This document shows positions 34,056-43,503 of a stretch of 52,644 nucleotides of DNA, piece by piece. Source of the stretch: Candidatus Poribacteria bacterium. Its GTDB lineage: Bacteria; Poribacteria; WGA-4E; WGA-3G. The notes below the pieces were generated by a model. That model did not search any database, was not told the origin of the DNA, and was given only the letters and a program-made list of their open reading frames with translations. The translations under genes were made by a program, and so were the position numbers. Each line of letters starts with the position of its first letter. Within the stretch, counting starts at the first letter, position 1. The DNA is taken from positions 1-52,644 of the forward strand of contig JAJDTJ010000112.1 in assembly GCA_022827225.1 (NCBI GenBank), in the 5' to 3' direction.

Positions 34056-34084
34056 ATTGTATCAGAAATTGTGGCGGATGTCAA
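34056..34084 (-). promoter_or_regulatory. Sigma-70 promoter, apparently leaderless, of the peroxiredoxin gene
   Basis: On the minus strand TTGACA (34084-34079), a 17-base spacer and TACAAT (34061-34056). Only six bases separate the -10 box from the ATG at 34049, so transcription would start at or next to the start codon. No Shine-Dalgarno sequence is present. Confidence 0.65.
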
Positions 34085-34089
34085 ATTAT

Positions 34090-34180
34090 TAGCAGATGGC
34101 TATTGGCAGTCAGCCGTCAGCGAAATTTTACGATCACGGATGGAAGGAATGGAAGGGTGGAAGAAACGTGGTCCGGAAAG
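34090..34180. repeat. Short word repeats between two genes
   Basis: ATGGCTATTGGCAGTCAGCCGTCAGC (within 34097-34122) belongs to the GGCTGAC word family. GGAAGGAATGGAAGGGTGG (34141-34159) resembles the multi-stem hairpin at 12555-12601. Confidence 0.4.
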
Positions 34181-34196
34181 ACGTAACGGATACGAC

Positions 34197-35816
34197 TTAT
34201 GTCTTTTGGTCTGGTGCGCTTGAGGGGGTCTCCTGTATCACAGGGATGACATAACTCCGGATGGCTACACCCTCTACTGTCTCCGTCTCTATCCGAGGAT
34301 CGGGGGTTTGCCGGTGATCAAACACAACGTAGTATCCATCCGTTACGTCTTCTAACTTGAGATACGCCGCAAGCTGCTTCTTGCCTGACTGATAGCGGCT
34401 TTCGCCTCTCCAAATCTTTGTCTCAACGATATATTTTCGCTGATTGTGGGTGATAAGGAGGTCCATTCTGCCGCGCCCGGTTTGCACTTCAATGTGCATC
34501 ACCCCGCCGACGCGTCTAACAAACTCATCAAGATAGGCAAGCAAGAGGTGTCGCCCTACCGACTCTTGGGGTGTTTCGGGAACCTGTAGGATTCTGAACC
34601 CAGCCCGGGCGATGAAATCGCGAAAATTATCAAGTAAAGACTCCATATCAATTTCCCCTGCCGGTGTGAGATATTCACGTCCCTCATCATCCGTGTCTTC
34701 AGGAAAATATTCCTGCTCCAATCCATTTACAGCTGGCTTGAATACCTGCATAATGCAGTAGAGGTAAATTGGATTGAGGATCTCACACATACCGTCAGTC
34801 CCCCCTTTGATAACACCATAGGTGGCGAGTTCACTGATGATGTCATTGTGTAAATTGAAGTCTACGCCTTCATCGCGCGCCATAATTCGCATCAGAAGGC
34901 TTTCAAAACGTGGGTCTTTACGGACATTGGTTGTCAGATGCTCAATATTGGTATTCTGCCCGCGGAGAAGCTGCGCATGTGCTGTCGTCCAGTGTACCAT
35001 CGTAATCGTCTCGGTTTTTGGGATGTCCATCTCCTCGGTGAGAATCTGCGCAAATCGGTTGACGAGTACAGGCTGCCCCGCGGTTTGCTTATGAATGGAC
35101 GCAATCACTTCTGGTGCGAAGGCTTGCCCGACTTCGTCTGTATATTGTCCAAGCAGTTCTTGCACCTGTTCAAGCGTGAAGCTCGGCAAATGGAATTCAT
35201 CTTGGATATTGAACGGAGAAATAGACCGGTCGTAGTTGAGTTGTGGGATACCTTTAACACCAACGATACCAACGCTGTGTGGACACCGGATTTGGTCGGA
35301 CAGGTAGATATAGCGAAGTGAACGCAGAAACCCTTTAAGAGCAGCACGAGGGATAGCATCAAACTCGTCAATGGTAAAGACAACCCGCTGCCGATGCGTG
35401 TCTTGAGAAAGGAGCTTCGCAAATTCTTCAAAAAACTCTCTCATCGAAACATGATCGGTTATCTCGGTGTTCACCAAAAAGCTCGCCAATTCATCAGAGG
35501 GATCCGTTTCGCGTTTTTGAAAAACCCGCTCGATCTCTTTGCAAATCTCCTTACGCAGGGAGGCATAAAAACTGGCAAGGTCGTAGTCCTCATACTCCTC
35601 GAAATTCAGTTGGATCGGGAAATAGGTTGAATCCTGAAGAGCGAGTGCCTCAAGTGCGAGTCGAAAAAAGGTCGTCTTGCCGGTCTGCCGGGGCGCGAAC
35701 AAGACAATATACCGCCCGTCTTTGATGCGGTCAATGAAATCGGAGGTCTCCTCGGCGCGGGCGACTACATAATGTTTGTCGGGATATACACGCCCCTGGG
35801 TTCCAAAACGTCTCAT
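34197..35816 (-). CDS. AAA-type ATPase fused to PD-(D/E)XK nuclease-like domain
   Basis: The 539-residue protein starts RFGTQGRVYPDKHYVVAR and has Walker A APRQTGKTTFF (about 41-51) and Walker B VVFTIDEFDA (about 144-153). The C-terminal third has GRGRMDLLI then KYIVETKIW, the Asp and Glu-x-Lys of a PD-(D/E)XK nuclease, followed by GKKQLAAYL. This domain order is widespread as an accessory ATPase-nuclease family with unknown role, possibly defence or transposition related. AAGGG lies before the ATG. It lies on the same strand as, and near, a type IIG restriction gene. Confidence 0.7.
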   Translation of the reverse strand: MRRFGTQGRVYPDKHYVVARAEETSDFIDRIKDGRYIVLFAPRQTGKTTFFRLALEALALQDSTYFPIQLNFEEYEDYDLASFYASLRKEICKEIERVFQKRETDPSDELASFLVNTEITDHVSMREFFEEFAKLLSQDTHRQRVVFTIDEFDAIPRAALKGFLRSLRYIYLSDQIRCPHSVGIVGVKGIPQLNYDRSISPFNIQDEFHLPSFTLEQVQELLGQYTDEVGQAFAPEVIASIHKQTAGQPVLVNRFAQILTEEMDIPKTETITMVHWTTAHAQLLRGQNTNIEHLTTNVRKDPRFESLLMRIMARDEGVDFNLHNDIISELATYGVIKGGTDGMCEILNPIYLYCIMQVFKPAVNGLEQEYFPEDTDDEGREYLTPAGEIDMESLLDNFRDFIARAGFRILQVPETPQESVGRHLLLAYLDEFVRRVGGVMHIEVQTGRGRMDLLITHNQRKYIVETKIWRGESRYQSGKKQLAAYLKLEDVTDGYYVVFDHRQTPDPRIETETVEGVAIRSYVIPVIQETPSSAPDQKT

Positions 35817-35974
35817 TTTCTTTTCCCTTTGCTAAATAGGATGGACGCAATCTTTTTATTTCCGGACGTTTATCTATTTTCAACGACTTCGCCAGTTACC
35901 AGACGTTCCGGACAGAACTTCAACAGTTTTAACGTGCCCCACTTCGTGCAATGTTTACCGTTCGCGTCAACAGA

Positions 35975-37855
35975 TCAAGGATGCTTGGTTGTCGTAGATG
36001 TGATATGCCATAGCAGCACCGTGCCATCCGAACTGCCACTTGCGAGGGTCTGACCATCCGGACTGAAGACGACGCTACGGACCCAATCCGCATGCCCTTG
36101 GAGTGTTTGCTTGTGTGCGCCCGTTGCCACATCCCATAAACGGATGGTCTTGTCCGAACCACCACTTGCGAGTATCTGACCATCCGGACTGAAAGCTACA
36201 CTATTAACATGTCTTCCATGCCCTTGGAGTGTTTGCTTGTGTTCACCCGTTGCCACATCCCATAAACGGATGGTGTTATCCCAACTGCTACTTGCGAGGG
36301 TCTGACTATCCGGACTGAAGGCTACACTAACAACATGCCTTGTATGCCCTTGGAGTGTTTGCTTGTGTGCGCCCGTTGTCGCATCCCATAAACGGATGGT
36401 GCCGTCCAAACTGCCACTTGCGAGGGTCTGACCATCTGGACTGAAGGCTACGCTATAGACATACCCTGTATGCCCTTGGAATGTTTGCTTGTGTGCGCCC
36501 GTTGTCGCATCCCATAAACGGATGGTCTTGTCCCCACTGCCGCTTGCGAGGGTCTGGCCATCTGGACTGAAGACGACACTATAGACAAGCATCCCATGCC
36601 CGTGGCGTGTTTGCTTGTGTGCGCCCGTTGCCACATCCCATAAACGGATGGTGCCGTCCAAACTGCCACTTATGAGTGTCTGACCATCCGAACTGAAGAC
36701 GACGCTACGGACATACCATGTATGCCCTTGGAGTATTTGCTTCTGTTCGCCCGTTGCCACATCCCATAAACGGATGGCGTTGTCCGTACCGCCACTTGCG
36801 AATATCTGACCATCCGAACTGAAGACGACGCTAAAGACAGCCCCTGTATGCCCTTGGAGTATTTGCTTCTGTTCGCCTGTCGCCATATCCCATAAACGGA
36901 TGACCTCCCAACTGCCACTTGCAAGTGTCTGACCATCTGGACTGAAGGCTAAGCTACGGACCCCATTCGTATGCCCTCGGAATGTTTGCTTCTGTTCGCC
37001 CGTTGCCACATCCCATAAACGGATGGCGTTGTCTCCACTTGCGAGGGTCTGACCATCTGGACTGAAGGCCACGCTTAAGACAGAGCTTATGACATTCCCT
37101 GTCTGCCCTTGGAGTGTTTGCTTCGGTTCGCCCGTCGCTATATCCCATAAATGGATAGTGCCGTCCGAATTGCCACTTGCGAGTATCTGACCATCTGGAC
37201 TGAAGGCCACCCTATAGGCATCCGCTGTCTGCCCTTGGAGTATTTGCTTCTGTTCACCCGTTGCCACATCCCATAAACGGATGATGCCGTCCAAACTGGC
37301 ACTTGCGAGTATCTGACCATCTGGACTGAAGACGACACTATTAACATGCCTTGTCTGCCCTTGGAGCGTTTGCTTGTGTACGCCCGTCGCCACATCCCAT
37401 AAATGGATAGTGCCGTCCGAATTGCCACTTGCGAGGGTCTGACCATCCGGACTGAAGACGACGCTACGGACATACCCTGTCTGCCCTTGGAGTGTTTGCT
37501 TGGATTCGCCCGTTGTCGCATCCCATAAACGGATAGTGCCGTCCGCACTGCCACTTGCGAGTATCTGACCATTCGGACTGAAGGCTACGCTATAAACAGA
37601 CCCTGAATGCCCTGTGAGTAGTGATAATTCTTGATAGGTCTGCAAGTCATAAAGCCAAATACCAATACCAGCTGCAACTGCAATGGTGTTTCCATCTGGA
37701 GAATACGCAACATTTTGAATCTCCCCTTTACCCAGACGTGCTTTCGTACCTTCAGGTAAATGCCACGTTGTATAATCTTGAGCAAAACTGTTGCACAAAA
37801 ATAGTGTTGCAATGAATAGGGATGTCAAAAAGAGAAAAAATAACTTGGTTTTCAT
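35975..37855 (-). CDS. Secreted WD40 protein with 14 blades
   Basis: A signal peptide (MKTKLFFLFLTSLFIATLFLCNSFA) is followed by 14 WD40 blades, enough for two seven-bladed propellers. The typical blade has SVAFSPDGQTLASGSxDGTIRLWD then VATGxxKQTLQGHT; the first blade is the most diverged. The blades are nearly identical in DNA with a unit of about 126 bases, which indicates recent amplification or ongoing homogenisation. Some blades are shortened (GDNAIRLWD, SWEVIRLWD). Export of such a propeller suggests an envelope scaffold. A consensus promoter lies about 105 bases upstream, and GGGAG precedes the ATG. Confidence 0.85.
   Translation of the reverse strand: MKTKLFFLFLTSLFIATLFLCNSFAQDYTTWHLPEGTKARLGKGEIQNVAYSPDGNTIAVAAGIGIWLYDLQTYQELSLLTGHSGSVYSVAFSPNGQILASGSADGTIRLWDATTGESKQTLQGQTGYVRSVVFSPDGQTLASGNSDGTIHLWDVATGVHKQTLQGQTRHVNSVVFSPDGQILASASLDGIIRLWDVATGEQKQILQGQTADAYRVAFSPDGQILASGNSDGTIHLWDIATGEPKQTLQGQTGNVISSVLSVAFSPDGQTLASGDNAIRLWDVATGEQKQTFRGHTNGVRSLAFSPDGQTLASGSWEVIRLWDMATGEQKQILQGHTGAVFSVVFSSDGQIFASGGTDNAIRLWDVATGEQKQILQGHTWYVRSVVFSSDGQTLISGSLDGTIRLWDVATGAHKQTRHGHGMLVYSVVFSPDGQTLASGSGDKTIRLWDATTGAHKQTFQGHTGYVYSVAFSPDGQTLASGSLDGTIRLWDATTGAHKQTLQGHTRHVVSVAFSPDSQTLASSSWDNTIRLWDVATGEHKQTLQGHGRHVNSVAFSPDGQILASGGSDKTIRLWDVATGAHKQTLQGHADWVRSVVFSPDGQTLASGSSDGTVLLWHITSTTTKHP
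36000..37610 (-). repeat. Tandem ~126-bp coding repeats (WD40 blades)
   Basis: About 13 near-identical units recur, recognisable on the plus strand by CCCATAAACGGATGG and CTTGCGAGGGTCTGACCATC. Short-read assembly may have collapsed or expanded them. Confidence 0.85.
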
Positions 37856-38159
37856 ACCGAATCACTCCCACAATGAATAACTAAGGGTCATATTGATTGG
37901 ATGTAGTCTGACTCATAGGTTCCTTTTGAAGAGAAAGTCTAAGTTATTGGTTCACAGTGGATTATAACAGGTTCACTTCTTGAAGTCAAGTTAAGTAGTT
38001 GTTTTGGGCAGGACTATTTAGTTTTCGGTTTTGATTTTGGTTATCGTTTACATAAGTTGATGTTTTCTTACGGAAGATCGCGAGCGACAAGAAATCCGCA
38101 GAAACACCCTATCAAATACCCCAAGCAAAAACACTCGCTCCTACCAAAGAGACCTTGGA
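37856..38159. other. Gene-free stretch with the WD40 promoter
   Basis: Apart from the promoter at 37961-37989 and the WD40 leader, nothing recognisable is seen here. The part next to the type IIG gene (38040-38159) has no clear hairpin or repeat. Confidence 0.5.
37961..37989 (-). promoter_or_regulatory. Sigma-70 promoter of the WD40 gene
   Basis: On the minus strand TTGACT (37989-37984), a 17-base spacer and a perfect TATAAT (37966-37961). Confidence 0.75.
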
Positions 38160-41100
38160 TTATAATGGCGGTAATCCTGCAATGATTTCGACGGTCTTGA
38201 GGCTGACGGTGATGATGCGGGCGATGAGGTCTACGATATACCGCGGTTCCTCCGCGCGGTTCGGGTCGTTGACAATGCCGCTCCGTTTGTCTGTCTTGAC
38301 GCGATACTGATCTACGACCCACTCCAACGCTGAACGTGTGCCGAGTCGATAGTCGTAAACCGCCGCAGGGATGCCGTCTATCGTGAGGAAATCGTTGTAT
38401 TTCAACTGCGTCTTGTCTTTGGAGAGTTTCATCTTCTCGACACGCCAATCAATCTGTATATCGGGTGTTTCGATGTATGTCAACCCGTCGTATTTGGGAA
38501 CGGATTCGTAGTTGATGTGGAGGTCTGCGAGTTGCGCGCCGGCGTTGGCGAATCCCCTGAAATCTTCGGCGAAGGGGATATGCGGCAGGTCACGCTTGAG
38601 GTTCATCTCGTATTTCTCGCGATAGGTGGGGTGGTGCAGGAGCGCGTAGGTGTAGTGGAAGATGTCCCATTTGGTGATGGTGTCGTCATTGTAGTGGGTT
38701 CGGAATTCTGTCAACGCCCAATCGGTGATGTTCTCTTGTCGGTTTGTGCCGTCTTCGTCGTAGGTGTAGAAGGGGAAGCATTGAGAACCACCTTGTGGCA
38801 GTAAGTCAGGGATTTGGTTTGTCATTAGGGCAAACATTGGCCACTCTTTCCCAACTTTAATCCATATTACCTTATTTTCCGCCTCAACCTCTGGTGTCGG
38901 AAAAATAGATGGAAGGACATATACACAATTGTTTAGGACACGATCAAAGAACAGATTAGACTTTATAAATGGACGGTAGAGAGATACTCTGACCTTGTCT
39001 GCCGTATATTTAGCAAGTCTACCACGTTGTAATTGCTGGCGTAATTCTCGATCCCATTTGATTTTTGTATCATCATAAACCACAAAATCACTGACACTTT
39101 CCTGTTGATTTTCTCTACGCGTCCATCTGTCAACCTCGGTACTATAGGTGTCAATCATTCTTTGGACATTCTCAGCGAGGGCATTTCGATTGAAGTTGTA
39201 AACCCATGCGTCGCGATTCGTTTTTACTCCGTTGCTATACGTTTTGAAAACTACATTCTCGGCTTCGTTTTTCTGTCCTTTTGCTTTTTTAGTTCCTATT
39301 GGGATAAAAGTGTCAAATTCGGCGTGGAGTCCTTCGGTTAACCATGTATATTGCCTGTCAGGTTGAATGGTATCCCAAGGGATACTATCTATGTGTTGCT
39401 GTTTAGTCAAATAGTCAAGTTTTTCTTGTGCCCTCCATAATTCATCAATCTGAGAATAAAAGAGTCGAGGAATTTCTGACGAATTCTGCCTGTTTTTCAC
39501 AAAGAGGTTAATGCTCACTCCGACCCGAATCCCGAATACATTCGCGTTTGAAACTTTTAACCCCTTCCGAGCATTCCCGCCTAAATCCAAAATATAGATA
39601 GCGTCGAAATCATCTGCAAGGTGTTTTCGCATGCCATCAAATGCTATGCCGTCAAGAAATCCATTGTTTGTCACAAACGCAACAACGCCTTCATCGCCAA
39701 TCCGATCAGATGCCCATCGAATTGCTTTGACGTACGGATCGTAGAGTGCGTTTTTGAGCGTCGCTTTGGAATCTGCGGCGTAGGTGTCGGCAATCCGTTT
39801 ATCCATCGTCGGATATTTTCTGTTTCTATTGTTGTCGCTATCGTTGACCTGCCATGCGTTGTAAGGCGGATTGCCAATAACGACGAACATATCCGCTGCT
39901 TTCTGTCTCGCCACCCGTTCCGTGTTTTCGCGCGTGAAAAGTTCGCCTTGCTGCTGCTCCAGCAACTCAAATGTATCGGCAAGCGCGATGCCTTCAAAGG
40001 GTAGATACGTCCCCGTCCGTTGGAAAAATTCCTGCTCGATGTTAAGGCTGGCGATGTAATACGGCAACAGCATTACCTCGTTGCAATGGAGCTCGTGGCG
40101 GTATTTCGCCTCCAATGCCGCGCCTCGGATGTCCTGCATGAGACGGACGATAAAATTCCCTGTCCCAACAAACGGATCGATGATATGCACGCCGGTATCC
40201 GACAACGACCGACCGAACTCGGTTTCCAAGATGTGTTCCACGCTTTTCACCATGAAATCGACAATGGGTTGCGGTGTGTAGACGATGCCGTGCGTGTCTG
40301 CGACATCCTCGGAGAACCCTTGAAAGAACTTCTCATAGAACGTGTTGAGGAAGTGCTGTTTTTCGGAGAAGTCTTTGCAGAGGGTCGCTGCCTGTTCGAT
40401 GGCGACATAGAACCGGTCTAACGGTTTGAGGAACTCCTCGCGACTGAACGCTTGCCGGATGAGTGCGTCAACGACGTTCTCAATCTCGCGTGCGATGATG
40501 TTTCGGCGGGTGAAGGCGGAGTTGTTGAAGACGGTGCGGAAGATGCGTTCGGTGAGGATGTGTTGGATGAGCATCTCCTCGACGGCATCCTGTGAGAGTT
40601 CGGGGTTAATCGCGGTGCGGCAGGTTTCATAGAAATTGGAGAACGCTTTTTTGAAGGCTGGATCGGTTTCGTGGCGTTGTTCAATGAGCTCCTTTAGTTT
40701 GCTTGCAAGGTCGGGGACATGCTCCCTGAAATCTGAGACGGCGGTGTGCCAGTTGTCCAGTGCCGGTGGAATGTAAGCGAACAGGTATTGGAGTGCTGCG
40801 ATTAGGTTTGCCGGTTCAGTGATGTGAATATCGAGGACTTCGGCACCGTTTTGGTAGAGGATGGCGCGCTCTGGTGTTTGGAAGAGCGTGTTATTGAGTG
40901 GGTAGCCTGCGTCTCGTTTCTCTTGGATGGCTTTGGCGAGGTTGTCGTCTATGTCTTTCGCTTCCCAATAAGCGAAGGGGAAACCGTGTTCGTGTCGGAC
41001 TACACCGTCAATGACGATACGGTTTCCCGATGCGGTGTGCATGGCGTGTTGCGGTACGAAGGTGGCGTTTATCTGCTTCGCGCAAGCGTGTAGGAGCGTA

Positions 41101-41216
41101 TCAAAAGGTGAACTAACGGCACCCTCGTGTTTGATGCCTTGTTGTTCATATTGCTGCAGCGTGGCGTAGTAGTCGCGAATTACTTTGTGACTAGGTTTGA
41201 GATTGAGTGTCGGCAT
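38160..41216 (-). CDS. Type IIG-like restriction enzyme / N6-adenine DNA methyltransferase
   Basis: One 1018-residue chain carries all parts. The N-terminus has a PD-(D/E)XK nuclease signature (Asp70 in IVIDGVV, Glu85-x-Lys87 in YWEAKD). A helical connector (about 180-330) follows, then the methyltransferase with SAM-binding DPFVGTGNFI (about 347) and the catalytic motif NPPY (449-452). The C-terminal part (about 650-1000) should be the target recognition domain. There is no helicase domain, so it is closer to type IIG than to type ISP. The recognition sequence cannot be told. It probably acts alone in restriction and modification; no separate specificity subunit is adjacent. Confidence 0.85.
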   Translation of the reverse strand: MPTLNLKPSHKVIRDYYATLQQYEQQGIKHEGAVSSPFDTLLHACAKQINATFVPQHAMHTASGNRIVIDGVVRHEHGFPFAYWEAKDIDDNLAKAIQEKRDAGYPLNNTLFQTPERAILYQNGAEVLDIHITEPANLIAALQYLFAYIPPALDNWHTAVSDFREHVPDLASKLKELIEQRHETDPAFKKAFSNFYETCRTAINPELSQDAVEEMLIQHILTERIFRTVFNNSAFTRRNIIAREIENVVDALIRQAFSREEFLKPLDRFYVAIEQAATLCKDFSEKQHFLNTFYEKFFQGFSEDVADTHGIVYTPQPIVDFMVKSVEHILETEFGRSLSDTGVHIIDPFVGTGNFIVRLMQDIRGAALEAKYRHELHCNEVMLLPYYIASLNIEQEFFQRTGTYLPFEGIALADTFELLEQQQGELFTRENTERVARQKAADMFVVIGNPPYNAWQVNDSDNNRNRKYPTMDKRIADTYAADSKATLKNALYDPYVKAIRWASDRIGDEGVVAFVTNNGFLDGIAFDGMRKHLADDFDAIYILDLGGNARKGLKVSNANVFGIRVGVSINLFVKNRQNSSEIPRLFYSQIDELWRAQEKLDYLTKQQHIDSIPWDTIQPDRQYTWLTEGLHAEFDTFIPIGTKKAKGQKNEAENVVFKTYSNGVKTNRDAWVYNFNRNALAENVQRMIDTYSTEVDRWTRRENQQESVSDFVVYDDTKIKWDRELRQQLQRGRLAKYTADKVRVSLYRPFIKSNLFFDRVLNNCVYVLPSIFPTPEVEAENKVIWIKVGKEWPMFALMTNQIPDLLPQGGSQCFPFYTYDEDGTNRQENITDWALTEFRTHYNDDTITKWDIFHYTYALLHHPTYREKYEMNLKRDLPHIPFAEDFRGFANAGAQLADLHINYESVPKYDGLTYIETPDIQIDWRVEKMKLSKDKTQLKYNDFLTIDGIPAAVYDYRLGTRSALEWVVDQYRVKTDKRSGIVNDPNRAEEPRYIVDLIARIITVSLKTVEIIAGLPPL

Positions 41217-41259
41217 GAGGGTATGATAGCAGATTTTGGGAGATGCATCAAAGGAAAAA

Positions 41260-42384
41260 TCACATCAATTCGACAAACACCTCGTTTGCGAGGAAAAGAC
41301 CGCGAGACGTGAAACGGAGATGCGTGGCTGTGCGTTCCAACAACCCCAAATCCATCCATTTTTTCAGGATACTCCCAAATGCAGCGCCTATTTCTTCGCC
41401 AAATCGGTCTTGATAGGCTTCAACGGAGATGCCTTCGCGTTTCCGAAGTGCGAGCATAAGGGTTTCCGCCTTTTCAGCGTGTCCCGTCAGGCGTTCCGTG
41501 TCGGCGATGGGTTTGTTATGGTGGGAGAGTTGCTCGATGTACGGCGCGATGCCTCGAATGTTGGAATAGCGCACGCCGTTGATGTACCCCCACGCGCCTG
41601 CACCGAGTCCGATACAGGGTTGATTGTTCCAATAGACGAGGTTGTGACGCGCTTCGCGGTTCGGTTTGGCGAAGTTACAGATTTCATAGTGTTCGTATCC
41701 GTGTGTCGTGAGGGTCTCAATCGTATATTGAAACATATCCGCTTCGGTATCCTCGGTGGGGAGGTGAAGTTCACCGGCTTGCCACGATTCATAAAACGGG
41801 GTTGTCTCCTCCATAACGAGGTTATAGGCAGAAATATGCTCGGGTTCGAGAGCAATAACTTCGCTTAAGGTATGGTGCCACGCGTCCATAGTCTGCTCAG
41901 GGAGTGCAAAGATGAGGTCCATGTTGATGTTCCCAAAACCATTCTCACGTGCAAGATGGTAACTTTGGCGGAATTCGTCAACGGTGTGGATTCTGCCTAA
42001 CTGTTTCAAAGTTTCGTCTTGCATCGCTTGTAGTCCACAGCTAAGCCTATTCACGCCGTTGCCTCGCATCACGCGCAACTTCTCGGTATCAACGGTGCCG
42101 GGGTTGCATTCTACGGTGATCTCAGCATCGGTTGTTATTCGGAAATGCCGATGGATATCGGTGAGCAGCTGCGACAAGGCATTAGCAGAGAGGATAGAAG
42201 GCGTGCCACCGCCGATAAAGATTGTCTGTAACGGTTCTGTTTCTGACGCATAGAGTTCCATCTCTGTGCGGAGTGCATGTAGGTATGCCTTCGCCTGTTC
42301 TTTGTGGAAAGTATATGTATTGAAGGCGCAGTAGTAGCACTTCGTCGCGCAAAATGGGATATGGATGTATACGGAAGATGCCAT
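41260..42384 (-). CDS. hemW: HemW-like radical SAM protein (heme chaperone)
   Basis: The ATG at 42384 is chosen because it starts MASSVYIHIPFC, the family N-terminus; the longer frame overlaps the upstream gene. C12, C16 and C19 form the 4Fe-4S radical SAM motif CxxxCxxC, and the following residues AF fit HemW rather than HemN. Further motifs are TIFIGGGTPSIL, EVTVECNPGTV-like TVECNPGTVD and NINMDLIFALPEQT. The family is often annotated as oxygen-independent coproporphyrinogen oxidase but mainly acts in heme delivery. The 374-residue length fits. It starts one base after the stop of the alcohol dehydrogenase gene. Confidence 0.9.
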   Translation of the reverse strand: MASSVYIHIPFCATKCYYCAFNTYTFHKEQAKAYLHALRTEMELYASETEPLQTIFIGGGTPSILSANALSQLLTDIHRHFRITTDAEITVECNPGTVDTEKLRVMRGNGVNRLSCGLQAMQDETLKQLGRIHTVDEFRQSYHLARENGFGNINMDLIFALPEQTMDAWHHTLSEVIALEPEHISAYNLVMEETTPFYESWQAGELHLPTEDTEADMFQYTIETLTTHGYEHYEICNFAKPNREARHNLVYWNNQPCIGLGAGAWGYINGVRYSNIRGIAPYIEQLSHHNKPIADTERLTGHAEKAETLMLALRKREGISVEAYQDRFGEEIGAAFGSILKKWMDLGLLERTATHLRFTSRGLFLANEVFVELM

Positions 42385-42385
42385 T

Positions 42386-43489
42386 TTATTCTTTAAATTC
42401 CAATCCGATTCGGATGGCTGAGCCTGTGTCTGCGTAAGAGAATGCCTCGTTAATTTCACCGAACCGGAAGGTATCGGAGATGATTTTGTGGAACGGGTAC
42501 CTGTCGCGTGTACGCATTAGGAAATCGAGGGCGCGTGGGATTACCCACGGTTCATAGACAATAACACCACGGATCGCTTTGCTACAGCGGACGATATTAC
42601 CCGGATCAATCTCTGTGGGGAATCCGAGATTGATATTTCCGATCCAGAGATAGCGTCCACCCCATCGAAGCATCTCTACGCCTTCAGCGAGGACACGCGG
42701 CGAGCCGACGAACTCAGCGACAAGGTCCGCGCCGATGCCATCCGTCTGATCAAGAACGTATTCCACCCGTGATTTCATGTCGATTTCGTCAACGTTGAGC
42801 GTCTCATTGGCGCCGAATTCACGTGCCAGGGCGAGGCGTGCCGGGAGACGATCAAGAACGACGATTTTTCCTGCACCCATCTCTCGTGCGACCGCGGTTG
42901 CATAAAGCCCGAGTCCACCAGCGCCTTGGATAACGACAGTATCGCCGAGGGTGATGCCGATCTGGTTGAATCCATAAATAACTTCGGACAAGGCGCAGTT
43001 GATAGGCGATACAAGTGCGTCGGGAAGTTCGTCGGGGACTTTGAAGACCCAGTGTCCGGGTTTCATGTAGTAGTATTCGCCGTAAGCACCGTGGAAATGT
43101 GGGGGCTGCTCACTGGAGACACCGAGCCAATCTCGGTAACGGTTCGGACATCCGGGTTTCCCGTTGAGACACATCCAGCAACGTTGGCACGGCTTGAAAT
43201 AGGAATAAGCGATACGGTCGCCTTCGGTAAGCGGTTGCCCGGTACTATCGGTTGTGATATTGCGTCCCATCGCTTCGATGGTGCCGATCATTTCGTGTCC
43301 GAGCACTTGTGGGATACCGCTCTCAATTTTGGGACCGTGTCCGCGCCAGAAATGGAGATCGGAGCCGCAGATGTTCGCCATACGGATACGCACGAGCATA
43401 TCGTCGGGTGTGACGGACGGGATCGGGTATTCTCGGAATTCCATCGGCGTTTGCGGTTCGGTGAAAATGGCGACTTTTCCGGTGTTCAT
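42386..43489 (-). CDS. Zinc-dependent medium-chain alcohol dehydrogenase
   Basis: The 367-residue MDR protein has a catalytic zinc site (Cys in NICGSDLHFW, His-Glu in GHEMIG) and a structural zinc site with four cysteines in CQRCWMCLNGKPGC. The Rossmann motif is VIQGAGGLGLYA. Such enzymes oxidise polyols, sugars or alcohols with NAD(P); the substrate is not determined by sequence. It is co-directional with hemW (one-base gap), probably one transcript. The inserted segment around residues 110-135 (RYRDWLGVSSEQPPHFHGAY) is longer than in typical threonine dehydrogenases. Confidence 0.85.
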   Translation of the reverse strand: MNTGKVAIFTEPQTPMEFREYPIPSVTPDDMLVRIRMANICGSDLHFWRGHGPKIESGIPQVLGHEMIGTIEAMGRNITTDSTGQPLTEGDRIAYSYFKPCQRCWMCLNGKPGCPNRYRDWLGVSSEQPPHFHGAYGEYYYMKPGHWVFKVPDELPDALVSPINCALSEVIYGFNQIGITLGDTVVIQGAGGLGLYATAVAREMGAGKIVVLDRLPARLALAREFGANETLNVDEIDMKSRVEYVLDQTDGIGADLVAEFVGSPRVLAEGVEMLRWGGRYLWIGNINLGFPTEIDPGNIVRCSKAIRGVIVYEPWVIPRALDFLMRTRDRYPFHKIISDTFRFGEINEAFSYADTGSAIRIGLEFKE

Positions 43490-43503
43490 TAGGATTTTCG
43501 ACC

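Noticed and set aside
33707..34084. Separate ORF in another frame over the peroxiredoxin
   Set aside because: It is an Arg/Ser-rich shadow of the real frame with no family pattern.
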